A DNA stretch of 64,000 nucleotides from Xanthomonas cissicola (GTDB lineage Bacteria > Pseudomonadota > Gammaproteobacteria > Xanthomonadales > Xanthomonadaceae), in the NCBI RefSeq assembly GCF_008801575.1, contig NZ_VZPL01000003.1, forward strand, positions 1 to 64,000, read 5' to 3'. Positions within the stretch are counted from its first letter, which is position 1. Each line of letters starts with the position of its first letter. Below the pieces are notes generated by a model. It ran no database searches, had not been told where the DNA came from, and saw only the letters and a list, made by a program, of their open reading frames with translations. Positions 14,598-22,695 of the stretch are shown here, one piece after another. The position numbers and the translations under genes were made by a program.

Positions 14598-14977
14598 CGG
14601 CCGCCCTCCCCGGTATTGAGAGTGTTCTGCAACTGCGCCACTTCCTTCCGGCGCTGTTCCAGTTGCGCGGTGACCACCGCTTCTTCGCTGCGGGCCTTGG
14701 CCAGGTCGGCGTCGGCAGCTGCGCGCAAGGCGATCTGGGGCACCTGCTTGCGCTGGCGCTTGTCCAGTTGCGCCTGCTGGGCCTGCATCAATTCCTGGCG
14801 CGCCAGGTTGACCAGATCCGGAGCGTATTGGTCGGCATCGGCCTGGGTGGCGCGTTGCACGGCCTGTTCGGCGGCGGTGAGCTCCGGTGCCACCTGGGCG
14901 GCGGCCGGAGAGGAAAGAACCATGAAACAGGCGATGCCATACAGGGATCGCCGCAAGTATGCGAAGCTAGCCGTCAT
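14594..14977 (-). CDS. DUF4398-domain periplasmic protein
   Basis: This 127-residue protein has an N-terminal membrane or signal segment (LYGIACFMVLSSPAAAQ) and a helical DUF4398 region (ELTAAEQAVQRA...NLARQELMQAQQ) with repeated Ala/Gln/Arg heptads. DUF4398 proteins are small helical envelope proteins often paired with OmpA-like partners, as here. The start chosen is the ATG at 14977; a longer in-frame extension upstream looks non-coding. The gene ends in a 4-bp overlap with the OmpA-like gene. It is divergent from pilU with about 100 bp between them. Confidence 0.75.
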   Translation of the reverse strand: MTASFAYLRRSLYGIACFMVLSSPAAAQVAPELTAAEQAVQRATQADADQYAPDLVNLARQELMQAQQAQLDKRQRKQVPQIALRAAADADLAKARSEEAVVTAQLEQRRKEVAQLQNTLNTGEGGR

Positions 14978-15075
14978 TAGGGGAGCCGTAGCGAGAAGTC
15001 TCGAGCACGGCCATTGTCGGAAGCCTGCGGCGGACTTGCAACGAGACGCTGCTGTTTGTTGGGGAACCATTGCGC

Positions 15076-16209
15076 ATGGATATCGGCTACTTCCTGAAGC
15101 TGATGACCGAAAAGAATGCCTCGGACATGTTCTTGACCACCGGCGCGCCGGTGTACATCAAGATCGAAGGCAAGCTTTACCCGCTCGGCAATACGGGGTT
15201 GCCGCCGGGGATGGTCAAGAAAATCGCTTACTCGTTGATGGACGAAGGCCAGGTACCGCAGTTCGAGCGCGAGCTCGAGCTCAACATGGCCATCGCCCTG
15301 CCGGACGCCGGCCGCTTCCGCGTGAACGTGTTCAAGCAGCGCGGCGAGGTGGGCATGGTGATTCGCGCCATTCGCAGCCGGATTCCCAGCATCGAAGAGC
15401 TCAACCTGCCGCAGGTGCTCAAGGACGTCATCATGACCCCGCGCGGGCTGGTGCTGGTGGTGGGTTCGACCGGCTCGGGCAAGTCGACCTCGCTGGCGTC
15501 GATGATCGACCACCGCAACAGCACCACCACCGGGCACATCCTCACCATCGAGGACCCGATCGAATATCTGCACAAACACAAGATGTCGATCGTGAACCAG
15601 CGCGAGGTGGGCCTGGACACCCACGCCTTTCAGAGCGCGCTGAAGAACGCCATGCGCGAGGCGCCGGACGTGATTCTGATCGGCGAGATCCTGGACGCCG
15701 AAACCATGGAGGCGGCGATCGCCTTCGCCGAAACCGGCCACCTGTGCCTGGCCACGCTGCACTCCAACAATGCCGACCAGACCATCGAGCGCATCCTCAA
15801 TTTCTTCCCGGAAAGCGCGCACAAGAACGTGTTGATGAACTTGGCGCTGAACCTGCGCGCGGTCATTTCCCAGCGTTTGGTCAAGGGCGTGGACGGCCGT
15901 CGTCGACCGGCCACCGAAGTGCTGCTCAACACGCCGATGATCCGCGACCTGCTGCGCCGCGGCCAAGTGCACGAGGTCAAGCAGGCGATGGAAGAGTCGC
16001 TGGAAGAAGGCATGCAGACCTTCGACCAATGCCTGTTCCGGATGGTGAAGTCGGGCGAAATCGAGCAGGAAGAAGCGCTGCGCGCTGCCGACTCGCGCGA
16101 CGGCCTGGCCCTGAAGTTCCGCCTTTCCGAAGGCGGCTCCGGCGAGCACGACCCGTACGCGGACTACGAAGCGGCCGCGGCACCGAAGATCAGCCACGGG
16201 TTCATCTAA
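15076..16209 (+). CDS. pilU: Type IV pilus retraction ATPase PilU
   Basis: This 377-residue secretion-type ATPase of the PilT/PilU family powers retraction of type IV pili with PilT and so supports twitching motility. Walker A is GSTGSGKST (130-138), and the Asp box and Walker B lie in ILTIEDPIEYLH and PDVILIGEI. The His box is in GHLCLATLHSNNA. The extended, acidic C-terminus after residue ~345 and the start MDIGYFLKLMTEKNASDMFL match PilU rather than PilT. The ATG at 15076 is preferred over a TTG six bases earlier. No other pilus gene lies next to it in this window. Confidence 0.9.
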   Translation: MDIGYFLKLMTEKNASDMFLTTGAPVYIKIEGKLYPLGNTGLPPGMVKKIAYSLMDEGQVPQFERELELNMAIALPDAGRFRVNVFKQRGEVGMVIRAIRSRIPSIEELNLPQVLKDVIMTPRGLVLVVGSTGSGKSTSLASMIDHRNSTTTGHILTIEDPIEYLHKHKMSIVNQREVGLDTHAFQSALKNAMREAPDVILIGEILDAETMEAAIAFAETGHLCLATLHSNNADQTIERILNFFPESAHKNVLMNLALNLRAVISQRLVKGVDGRRRPATEVLLNTPMIRDLLRRGQVHEVKQAMEESLEEGMQTFDQCLFRMVKSGEIEQEEALRAADSRDGLALKFRLSEGGSGEHDPYADYEAAAAPKISHGFI

Positions 16210-16319
16210 TCGGTTCGGCGGCGGCGATCGGCGATCTCGCGGCGCCGGGGCGGCTGGCCCTGGTCTTTCAGGGCGACTCTGCGACGGGCCCCTCGTTCGC
16301 GATGCCGATGCGACCAGCG

Positions 16320-16413
16320 CCCTCATCCGGCGCTGCGCGCCACCTTCTCCCGCTTGCGGGAGAAGGGAAGATCGGTGGCCTCCCGCTTGCGGGAGAAGGG
16401 AAGATCGGCGGCC
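16320..16413. repeat. REP-like palindrome with a 33-bp tandem duplication
   Basis: The palindrome CCTTCTCCCGCTTGCGGGAGAAGG spans 16343-16366 and is preceded by CCTCATCCGGCG. The 33-bp unit starting TCCCGCTTGCGGGAGAAGGG is repeated head to tail at 16348-16380 and 16381-16413 with a single mismatch. This is the dispersed intergenic palindrome seen in many Xanthomonas genomes. It lies between convergent pilU and maiA and could fold in RNA from either side. Confidence 0.85.
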
Positions 16414-16509
16414 CGTAGTGCTTTTGGGCGTCGGTTTCGAAGCCTTCGAACATACGTTCCGACGTCGGCTTGGCATGGCGCCAACAGCCCGAACCGGATG
16501 AGTGCCCGC

Positions 16510-16560
16510 CTGCCCTTCTCCCGTGTGACGGGAGAAGGTGCCCGAAGGGCGGATGAGGGC
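16510..16560. repeat. Inverted partner of the REP-like palindrome
   Basis: The ten-base arms CCTTCTCCCG (16514-16523) and CGGGAGAAGG (16529-16538) surround TGTGA and are followed by GCCCGAAGGGC and GGATGAGGG. The GGATGAGG flank is the inverse of the CCTCATCC flank of the first element, so the two copies face each other about 150 bp apart, like a BIME pair. The intervening 100 bp shows no gene. Confidence 0.75.
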
Positions 16561-16574
16561 TGTGACAGCGTCCC

Positions 16575-17237
16575 TCAGGCCACCGCGTCGGCCTGCATCT
16601 CCGGGCGCGCCGCATCGAAGGCCGGCAACTGCAGGCAGGCCTGCTCGATGCGCCGCAGGGTCGGATATGGCGCCAGATCCACCTCGAACCGGTGCGCGTT
16701 GTAGAGCTGCGGAATCAGCACGCAATCGGCCAGGCCCGGTGCATCGCCGTGGCAGAAGCGCCCGGTCTGCGCATCGCGCGCCAGCTGCGTTTCCAGTGCC
16801 GCAAAGCCACGCTCCATCCAGCGCCGTGTCCACTGCTGGCGTTGTGCGCCATCCAGCGCGAACTCGCGCTCCAGCACCTGCATGACGCGCAGGTTGTTGA
16901 GCGGGTGCACATCGCAGGCGATGAGCTGCGCCAGTGCGCGCACCCGGGCGCGTTCGGCAGGCGCGCGCGGGAGCAGCGCCGCGGTGTCCGCGAATGCCTC
17001 TTCCAGATACTCCAGAATCGCCAGCGACTGTGCGATCACCGCATCGCCATGCCGCAACGTCGGCACCAGTTCCTGCGGATTGAGTTGCGCATAGGCCGGC
17101 GCGTGCTGCTCGCCCCCGTCACGCATCAGATGCACCGGGTGGGAAATGTAGTCCAGCGCCTTCAACCCCAGACCGATGCGCACGCGATAGGCCGCGCTCG
17201 AACGCCAGTACGAAAACAGCTCCAGGGCCGCGCTCAT
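16575..17237 (-). CDS. maiA: Maleylacetoacetate isomerase
   Basis: This zeta-class glutathione transferase of 220 residues isomerises maleylacetoacetate to fumarylacetoacetate in tyrosine/homogentisate breakdown. The N-terminal active-site motif is SYWRSSAAYRVRIGLGLK (family SSCxxRVRIAL, with the two serines kept and Ala at the cysteine position). The helical C-terminal domain ends near residue 215. ATG at 17237 gives the canonical N-terminus. It follows fahA by about 30 bp on the same strand, which places both enzymes of the last two steps in one operon. Confidence 0.9.
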   Translation of the reverse strand: MSAALELFSYWRSSAAYRVRIGLGLKALDYISHPVHLMRDGGEQHAPAYAQLNPQELVPTLRHGDAVIAQSLAILEYLEEAFADTAALLPRAPAERARVRALAQLIACDVHPLNNLRVMQVLEREFALDGAQRQQWTRRWMERGFAALETQLARDAQTGRFCHGDAPGLADCVLIPQLYNAHRFEVDLAPYPTLRRIEQACLQLPAFDAARPEMQADAVA

Positions 17238-17268
17238 GCGCGACCGCCCGCCGTCGCTGCACCGCAGG

Positions 17269-18258
17269 TCATGGCAGCGGCTGCCGCTCGACGCGCTGTT
17301 CGATCGCACCGAAGATGCTGGCGCCGCTGGCATCGAACATCTCGATCCGCACCACGTCGCCAAACGCCATGAACGGCGTGCTGGGCTTACCGTCGCGCAG
17401 CGTCTCGACCACGCGTTGCTCGGCAAAACACGAGGCGCCCAAGGTGGTGTCCTGGTTGGCGATGGTGCCCGAGCCCACAATCGTGCCGGCCGACAGCGGA
17501 CGGGTCTTGGCGGCGTGGGCGATCAACTGGGCGAAGTCGAACTGCATGTCGTTGCCGGCTTCGGGAGCGCCGAACCAGGCGCCGTTGACGTGCGTCACCA
17601 GCGGCAGATGCAGCTTGCTGTCGCGCCAGGCATCGTCCAGCTCGTCGGGGGTGACGAACACCGGCGACAGCGCCGAACGCGGCTTGGATTGCACGAAACC
17701 AAAGCCCTTGGCGAGCTCGGCCGGAATCAGGTTGCGCAGCGAGACATCGTTGACCAGCCCGACCAACTGGATGTGCGCTGCTGCCTGCTCGGGCGAAGCG
17801 CCCATCGGCACATCGTCGGTGACGACCACAATCTCCGCTTCCAGGTCGATGCCGTAGTCCTCGCTGATCACCTTGATGGCATCGCGCGGGCCATAGAAGC
17901 CGGCGCTGGTGGCCTGGTACATCAGTGGGTCGGTGTAGAAGCTTTCCGGCACTTCGGCATTGCGCGCGCGGCGCACCCGCTCCACATGCGGCAGGTAGGC
18001 GCTGCCGTCGACGAACTCATAGGCGCGCGGCAACGGGGCGGCCAAGGCCTGCACATCCAGATCGAACACACCATCGGCGCTGCCGTCGTTGAGCGAGGCC
18101 GACAAGGCATTTAGGCGCGGCGCCACATTGCTCCAGTCCTCCAGCGCACGCTGCAGGGTGGGCGCGATGCCGGTGGCGCGCACGGCGGTGCGCAGGTCGC
18201 GCGCGACCACGACCAAGCAGCCGTCGCGACCGCCTTCCTTCAGGGAACCTAGCTTCAT
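17269..18258 (-). CDS. fahA: Fumarylacetoacetate hydrolase family protein
   Basis: This 329-residue enzyme hydrolyses fumarylacetoacetate to fumarate and acetoacetate, the last step of tyrosine degradation. The FAH fold is shown by the metal-binding acidic cluster in EDYGIDLEAEIVVVTDD, the FGAPEAGNDMQFDF stretch and the GSGTIAN glycine motif. ATG at 18258 (MKLGSLKEGG) is chosen because AGGA lies about seven bases upstream; another ATG two codons earlier is less well placed. It is the first gene of the fahA-maiA unit; homogentisate dioxygenase is not in the window. Confidence 0.88.
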   Translation of the reverse strand: MKLGSLKEGGRDGCLVVVARDLRTAVRATGIAPTLQRALEDWSNVAPRLNALSASLNDGSADGVFDLDVQALAAPLPRAYEFVDGSAYLPHVERVRRARNAEVPESFYTDPLMYQATSAGFYGPRDAIKVISEDYGIDLEAEIVVVTDDVPMGASPEQAAAHIQLVGLVNDVSLRNLIPAELAKGFGFVQSKPRSALSPVFVTPDELDDAWRDSKLHLPLVTHVNGAWFGAPEAGNDMQFDFAQLIAHAAKTRPLSAGTIVGSGTIANQDTTLGASCFAEQRVVETLRDGKPSTPFMAFGDVVRIEMFDASGASIFGAIEQRVERQPLP

Positions 18259-18292
18259 GACCATCCTGTGCTGTGCTGTGGCTGATCGGACG

Positions 18293-18321
18293 ATTGTACG
18301 GCTTGCCGCAACAGTGGTTGC
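18293..18321 (-). promoter_or_regulatory. Possible fahA promoter with GCAAC-N4-GTTGC inverted repeat
   Basis: A TACAAT -10-like hexamer reads on the minus strand at 18298-18293, and a perfect inverted repeat GCAAC-AGTG-GTTGC lies at 18308-18321 in the -35 area. This looks like an operator for a repressor of the tyrosine-degradation unit, but no regulator gene is adjacent. Tentative. Confidence 0.35.
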
Positions 18322-18363
18322 AACTGAAACAACTGACCGTGGCCACAACCGCGAAACCGCGGT

Positions 18364-18393
18364 TTTGTGCAGCGCGCCAAACGCGAGTACACT
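18364..18393 (+). promoter_or_regulatory. Putative rhlE promoter
   Basis: TTTGTG at 18364-18369 and TACACT at 18388-18393 are 18 bases apart and face rhlE. If used, the mRNA would carry a leader of about 240 bases before the ATG at 18641. No other gene is seen between 18259 and 18640. Confidence 0.4.
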
Positions 18394-18640
18394 TGCCGGG
18401 TCTGCATGCGGCCGTCCGTTTCCCTTAGGGACAGCCGGCGAGGCCAGGATCGATCGATCCGCTCGCCCGCCCCACCCGACGCCTTTCGTGGTGCCGACAA
18501 ACCCATCGCTTCTTGATCGGGTTGATCCACCATCTCGCAGCGCGGTTCACGGGAACGCTCCGAGCCTCACTTTCTTGCATCTGCAATGCGTTTGCGCTCC
18601 GGGCTTGGCTTGGCGGCGACGCTTTACTTGGAGCTTCCTG

Positions 18641-20023
18641 ATGTCTTTTGAATCCCTGGGCCTTGCGCCCTTCCTGCTGCGCGCGCTGGCCGAGCAGGGC
18701 TACGAAACCCCCACCCCGATCCAGCAGCAGGCGATCCCGCTGGTCCTGGCCGGTCACGACCTGCTGGCCGGCGCGCAGACCGGCACCGGCAAGACCGCTG
18801 CCTTCGGCCTGCCGCTGCTGCAGCACCTGGGCACCGCGCCGCAGACCGTCAACGGCCCGCGCAAGCCGCGCGCGCTGATCCTGACCCCCACCCGCGAACT
18901 CGCCACCCAGGTGCACGACAGCCTGCGCGGCTACAGCAAGTACCTGCGCATCCCCAGCGCGGTGATCTATGGCGGCGTGGGCATGGGCAACCAGCTCGAT
19001 GCGCTGCGTCGTGGCGTGGACCTGCTGATCGCCTGCCCGGGCCGCCTGATCGACCATATCGAACGTCGCAGCGTGGACCTGTCCGGCATCGAAGTGCTGA
19101 TCCTGGACGAAGCCGACCGCATGCTCGACATGGGCTTCTTGCCCTCCATCAAGCGCATCCTGACCAAGTTGCCGCGCCAGGATCGTCAAACGCTGCTGTT
19201 CTCGGCGACCTTCGAAGAGAACATCAAGCAGCTGGCGCTGGAGTTCATGCGCAACCCGATGCAGATCCAGGTCACCCCGAGCAATACCGTGGCCGAGAGC
19301 ATCACCCACCGCGTGCACCCGGTCGACGGCGCGCGCAAGCGCGATCTGCTGCTGCACCTGCTGGCGCAGGATAGCCGCGAGCAGACCCTGGTCTTCGCCC
19401 GTACCAAGCACGGCAGCGACAAGCTGGCGCTGTTCCTGGAGAAGTCCGGCATCAAGACCGCGGCGATCCACGGCAACAAAAGCCAGGGTCAGCGCATGCG
19501 TGCGCTGAGCGACTTCAAGGCCGGCCGCGTGACCGTGCTGGTGGCCACCGATATCGCCGCGCGCGGGATCGATATCGATCAGCTGCCGAAGGTCATCAAC
19601 TACGATCTGCCGATGGTGGCCGAGGACTACGTGCACCGCATCGGCCGCACCGGCCGTAATGGCTCAACCGGCGAGGCGATTTCGCTGGTGGCGCAGGACG
19701 AAGCCAAGCTGCTGCGCCAGATCGTGCGCATGCTGGGCCGCGATGTGGAAATCCGCGACGTGCCGGGCTACGAGCCGCAGACCCCGATCCGCTGGGGCAA
19801 CAGCGCGCCGGGTCGTGCCGAGCAGCCGGGTGGCGATCGCGCGCCGCGCAAGAGCCATGCCCGTCGTCCGCACGGCGATGCACCACGTCAGGCGCACGCG
19901 CATGCCGGCCCGAAGAAGCCGGGTGGCCAGCGCAGCAACGGGCCACGTCAGGCCAACACTGGCGCGGGTGCAGGCCGGCGCGATGGTGGTCGTGGTGGTC
20001 AGCGTCCGAGCGGTACGCGCTGA
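18641..20023 (+). CDS. rhlE: DEAD-box ATP-dependent RNA helicase RhlE
   Basis: This 460-residue RNA helicase unwinds duplex RNA in ribosome assembly and RNA decay. The Q motif (FLLRALAEQGYETPTPIQQQAI), motif I AQTGTGKT, motif II LDEADRMLDMGF, motif III FSATF, motif V ARGID and motif VI HRIGRTGR all lie within the first ~370 residues. The tail (~385-460) is rich in Arg, Gly, His and Pro and is probably an RNA-binding extension. The ATG at 18641 follows TTGGAG by six bases; a longer in-frame extension upstream has no helicase similarity. A strong terminator follows. Confidence 0.93.
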   Translation: MSFESLGLAPFLLRALAEQGYETPTPIQQQAIPLVLAGHDLLAGAQTGTGKTAAFGLPLLQHLGTAPQTVNGPRKPRALILTPTRELATQVHDSLRGYSKYLRIPSAVIYGGVGMGNQLDALRRGVDLLIACPGRLIDHIERRSVDLSGIEVLILDEADRMLDMGFLPSIKRILTKLPRQDRQTLLFSATFEENIKQLALEFMRNPMQIQVTPSNTVAESITHRVHPVDGARKRDLLLHLLAQDSREQTLVFARTKHGSDKLALFLEKSGIKTAAIHGNKSQGQRMRALSDFKAGRVTVLVATDIAARGIDIDQLPKVINYDLPMVAEDYVHRIGRTGRNGSTGEAISLVAQDEAKLLRQIVRMLGRDVEIRDVPGYEPQTPIRWGNSAPGRAEQPGGDRAPRKSHARRPHGDAPRQAHAHAGPKKPGGQRSNGPRQANTGAGAGRRDGGRGGQRPSGTR

Positions 20024-20067
20024 ATCCTGCGCGCCGGCACATCCGGCGCCAGGTTGGCGTTGAACTG

Positions 20068-20094
20068 AAAAGCCGCCCTTCGGGGCGGCTTTTT
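20068..20094 (+). terminator. Rho-independent terminator of rhlE
   Basis: The hairpin GCCGCCC-TTC-GGGGCGGC with a tight loop, flanked by AAAA and TTTTT, lies 45 bp after the rhlE stop. It is nearly symmetrical, so it may also stop transcripts of the M28 peptidase gene on the other strand. Confidence 0.85.
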
Positions 20095-20223
20095 CGTGGG
20101 CGCACTGCAGCAACTGCGCTGTGGCGAACCGGGCCGCGTGCAACACGCATCGTCCACGCCTGGCGGCCGTGGCGTCATCGCTGCCATGCAGTGCTGCCAG
20201 TCGTGCTGTGCAGCAGCGCCAAG

Positions 20224-22521
20224 TTAGCCTTCGATCAGCGCAGTATTGCGATCGATCGCCTCGCGGTAGCGGTCCAGCACTGCGGCGGTCTGCACGATGT
20301 ACCGGCTCAGGTCCTCCCATCGGCGGTCTTCCAGCGCTTCGCGGATACCGGGCAAGGTCTTGACCTCGTAACCGGTGGCCAGACCGGGGGCGTAGATCAG
20401 ATTGCGGTACCACGGCCGGCCCGGCAGACCAGCCTCGGCCAGCAGGGTTTGATCGATGCGCTGCAGCGAGGCGTTGAGCTTGCTGCGTACGTGCGCATCC
20501 AGATTGCCGCCGCGTGCGGCCAATGCCGTGTCGTAACGCTTGGCACTGCCCTGCAGGCGCGTGATCGCCTGATCCAGTGCAGCGAAATCGATCTGCGGCA
20601 CCGCCGCTTTCGGCTCGGGCGCACGCTGCGGCCGGTTCGGGTTATCCACCGCCGCGTAGGCGCCGGCCTGCAGCAACTCGGCCTGCGTGCGCGCCGCAGT
20701 GCGGTCGCTGTCTGCCTGTTGTTTGAGCTCCTGCGCATAACCGGCCACCGCATCGGCGAAGTCGCCGAAACGCTGCGGCAACACCGGTGCGTTGGCGACG
20801 CGCAGGACCGTACGGCCCACGGTTTGCGACAACAGCGGCAGATAGGCGAACTGCGGATCGATGAAGCGTGCGAAATAATCGTAGGAGTCGTACAGCGAGT
20901 GATAGACACCACTGCCTCCGCCCTGCCCGCCATAGCCCAGATCCAGCGTGGCCAGTCCCAGATGCTGCAGGAAGGGGCTGTAGTCGCTGCCCGAACCGAG
21001 CGCCTTGAGCGGAATGTCGCCGCCGCCCGCAGCGGTTTTTGCGATGTCCTTCTGCGCCGGCTTGGCGGCGGGTGCCAGTGCGTCGATGCGCGCACGCGCG
21101 CGCTGACGTTCGAGCACGCTTACGCCGCTGTCCGGGTCCTGCACGTCGGCCGCCACGCTGTTGACCAGGCGTTGCAACGCGTGACTGCCACCGGCGTTGA
21201 GAAAGCCGCGTCCATTGCCGTCGGTGTTGACGTACAGCACCGCTTTGCGTCGCAGCTCGTCGGCGTGTTGCTCGGCCCACTCGGTGGAGCCGAGCAGGCC
21301 GGCCTCTTCGCCATCCCAGCTGGCGTACACCAGCGTGCGCTTGGGACGCTGGCCCTGTTTGGCCAGCTCGCCAATCGCCTTGGCTTCGGCCAGCAGCGCG
21401 GTGGTGCCCGATAGCGGGTCGGCCGCACCAAATACCCAGCCGTCGCGGTGATTGCCGCGCACCACCCATTGATCTGGATATTCACTGCCGCGCAAGGTGG
21501 CGATGACGTTGTAGATGGTCTGGCTGCCCCAGTCGGCATCCACCTTCAGATGCACGCGTGCCTTTGCATCGCCGCCGATGCGATAGGTGATCGGCAAGGC
21601 GCCGCGCCAGTCTTCCGGTGCTACCGGGCCGCCCAACGCGGCCAGCAGCGGCTGTGCGTCGCCCCAGCTGATCGGCAGGGTCGGGATCTTCAACACGCTG
21701 CCGGCCTGTTCGATCTTCAGGCGCTTGGCGCCCTTGCTTGCGCCCACGCCCGGCGTCAGCGGATCGCCTGGGTAGATGGCGAAGTTGGCAACCGAGCCGC
21801 GTTGCACGCTCCACTGATTGCGCGCCGGTCCATCGGGATAGGCCTGATCCTGAAAATAGCCGTCGTCGCGCGGATCGGAATAGATGATCGCTCCGATCGC
21901 GCCATGCTCCTGCGCCAGCCGCGGCTTGAGCCCGCGCCAACCCTTGCCGTAGCGCGCAATGACGATCTTGCCGCGCACATCCACGCCGTTGCGCGCCAGC
22001 GCTTCGTAGTCTTCGGCAATGCCGTAGTTGACGTAGACCAGGTCGCCGGTGACATCGCCGTTGCCGCCATAGATCACGTACGGCGGCAGCACGTGTTCGG
22101 TCTGCGTGGAGGTGTTGTCGCCTGCCAGCGGCGGCTCTTTCAAGCGCGCGATATAGGGCTTGGGGCCAAGCAATTCCAGCTGCGAGCTCCTGGGCGACGG
22201 CCACAGCACCTCGAAGGTTTCGATCCGCGCATCCCAGCCGTAGTCGCGCAGGCGCGTTTGCAGATCGCGGGCGTTTTCCAGGTTGTGCGGTGCGCCGACC
22301 TGATTGGGCGCCGACGACCATTGCTTCAACCAGCCACGATAATCGGCGTCCTTCAGCCCGTCGTCGAAGCGTGCCTCCAGCGCGCGTTGCGCCTGGGCGG
22401 CCGCGGCGTCGTAACCGGGCAGCGCGCCCGCGTGAGTTGCAGGTTGTGCGGCCGATTGCGCGGCTACAGAAGGTGCGGCCAGGGCCATGGCGATCAGCCA
22501 GGCATGCTGCGAAGAAGTCAT
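20224..22521 (-). CDS. M28 family zinc peptidase (glutamate carboxypeptidase II-like)
   Basis: This exported metallopeptidase of 765 residues has a signal peptide (HAWLIAMALAAPSVAAQ), a PA (protease-associated) domain in the first half and the M28 catalytic domain (zinc ligands in HRDGWVFGAADPLSG, general base and ligand in SWDGEEAGLLGS, final histidine in VYHSLYDSYDYF). A C-terminal transferrin-receptor-like dimerisation domain follows. This is the full architecture of PSMA/GCPII-type enzymes, which trim C-terminal acidic residues from peptides. The start at 22521 gives the clean signal peptide. A TonB-dependent receptor gene lies upstream on the same strand (174 bp gap), which may import the products. 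Confidence 0.88.
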   Translation of the reverse strand: MTSSQHAWLIAMALAAPSVAAQSAAQPATHAGALPGYDAAAAQAQRALEARFDDGLKDADYRGWLKQWSSAPNQVGAPHNLENARDLQTRLRDYGWDARIETFEVLWPSPRSSQLELLGPKPYIARLKEPPLAGDNTSTQTEHVLPPYVIYGGNGDVTGDLVYVNYGIAEDYEALARNGVDVRGKIVIARYGKGWRGLKPRLAQEHGAIGAIIYSDPRDDGYFQDQAYPDGPARNQWSVQRGSVANFAIYPGDPLTPGVGASKGAKRLKIEQAGSVLKIPTLPISWGDAQPLLAALGGPVAPEDWRGALPITYRIGGDAKARVHLKVDADWGSQTIYNVIATLRGSEYPDQWVVRGNHRDGWVFGAADPLSGTTALLAEAKAIGELAKQGQRPKRTLVYASWDGEEAGLLGSTEWAEQHADELRRKAVLYVNTDGNGRGFLNAGGSHALQRLVNSVAADVQDPDSGVSVLERQRARARIDALAPAAKPAQKDIAKTAAGGGDIPLKALGSGSDYSPFLQHLGLATLDLGYGGQGGGSGVYHSLYDSYDYFARFIDPQFAYLPLLSQTVGRTVLRVANAPVLPQRFGDFADAVAGYAQELKQQADSDRTAARTQAELLQAGAYAAVDNPNRPQRAPEPKAAVPQIDFAALDQAITRLQGSAKRYDTALAARGGNLDAHVRSKLNASLQRIDQTLLAEAGLPGRPWYRNLIYAPGLATGYEVKTLPGIREALEDRRWEDLSRYIVQTAAVLDRYREAIDRNTALIEG

Positions 22522-22695
22522 TGTGAGTCCTTGAAGAAAGGGTTCGAGGCGAAGCGCGATTAGTCGTTCAAAGCGATGGCAGGCAGGCCACCATCGCACG
22601 AACGAGGTCGCGAACCTGACGGTGCAGCGGGCGGTGGCGCGATGGCGGTGTTAATGGCAACTCTCCATCACGCGCATCGGCGCTGCGTGCGCGAA

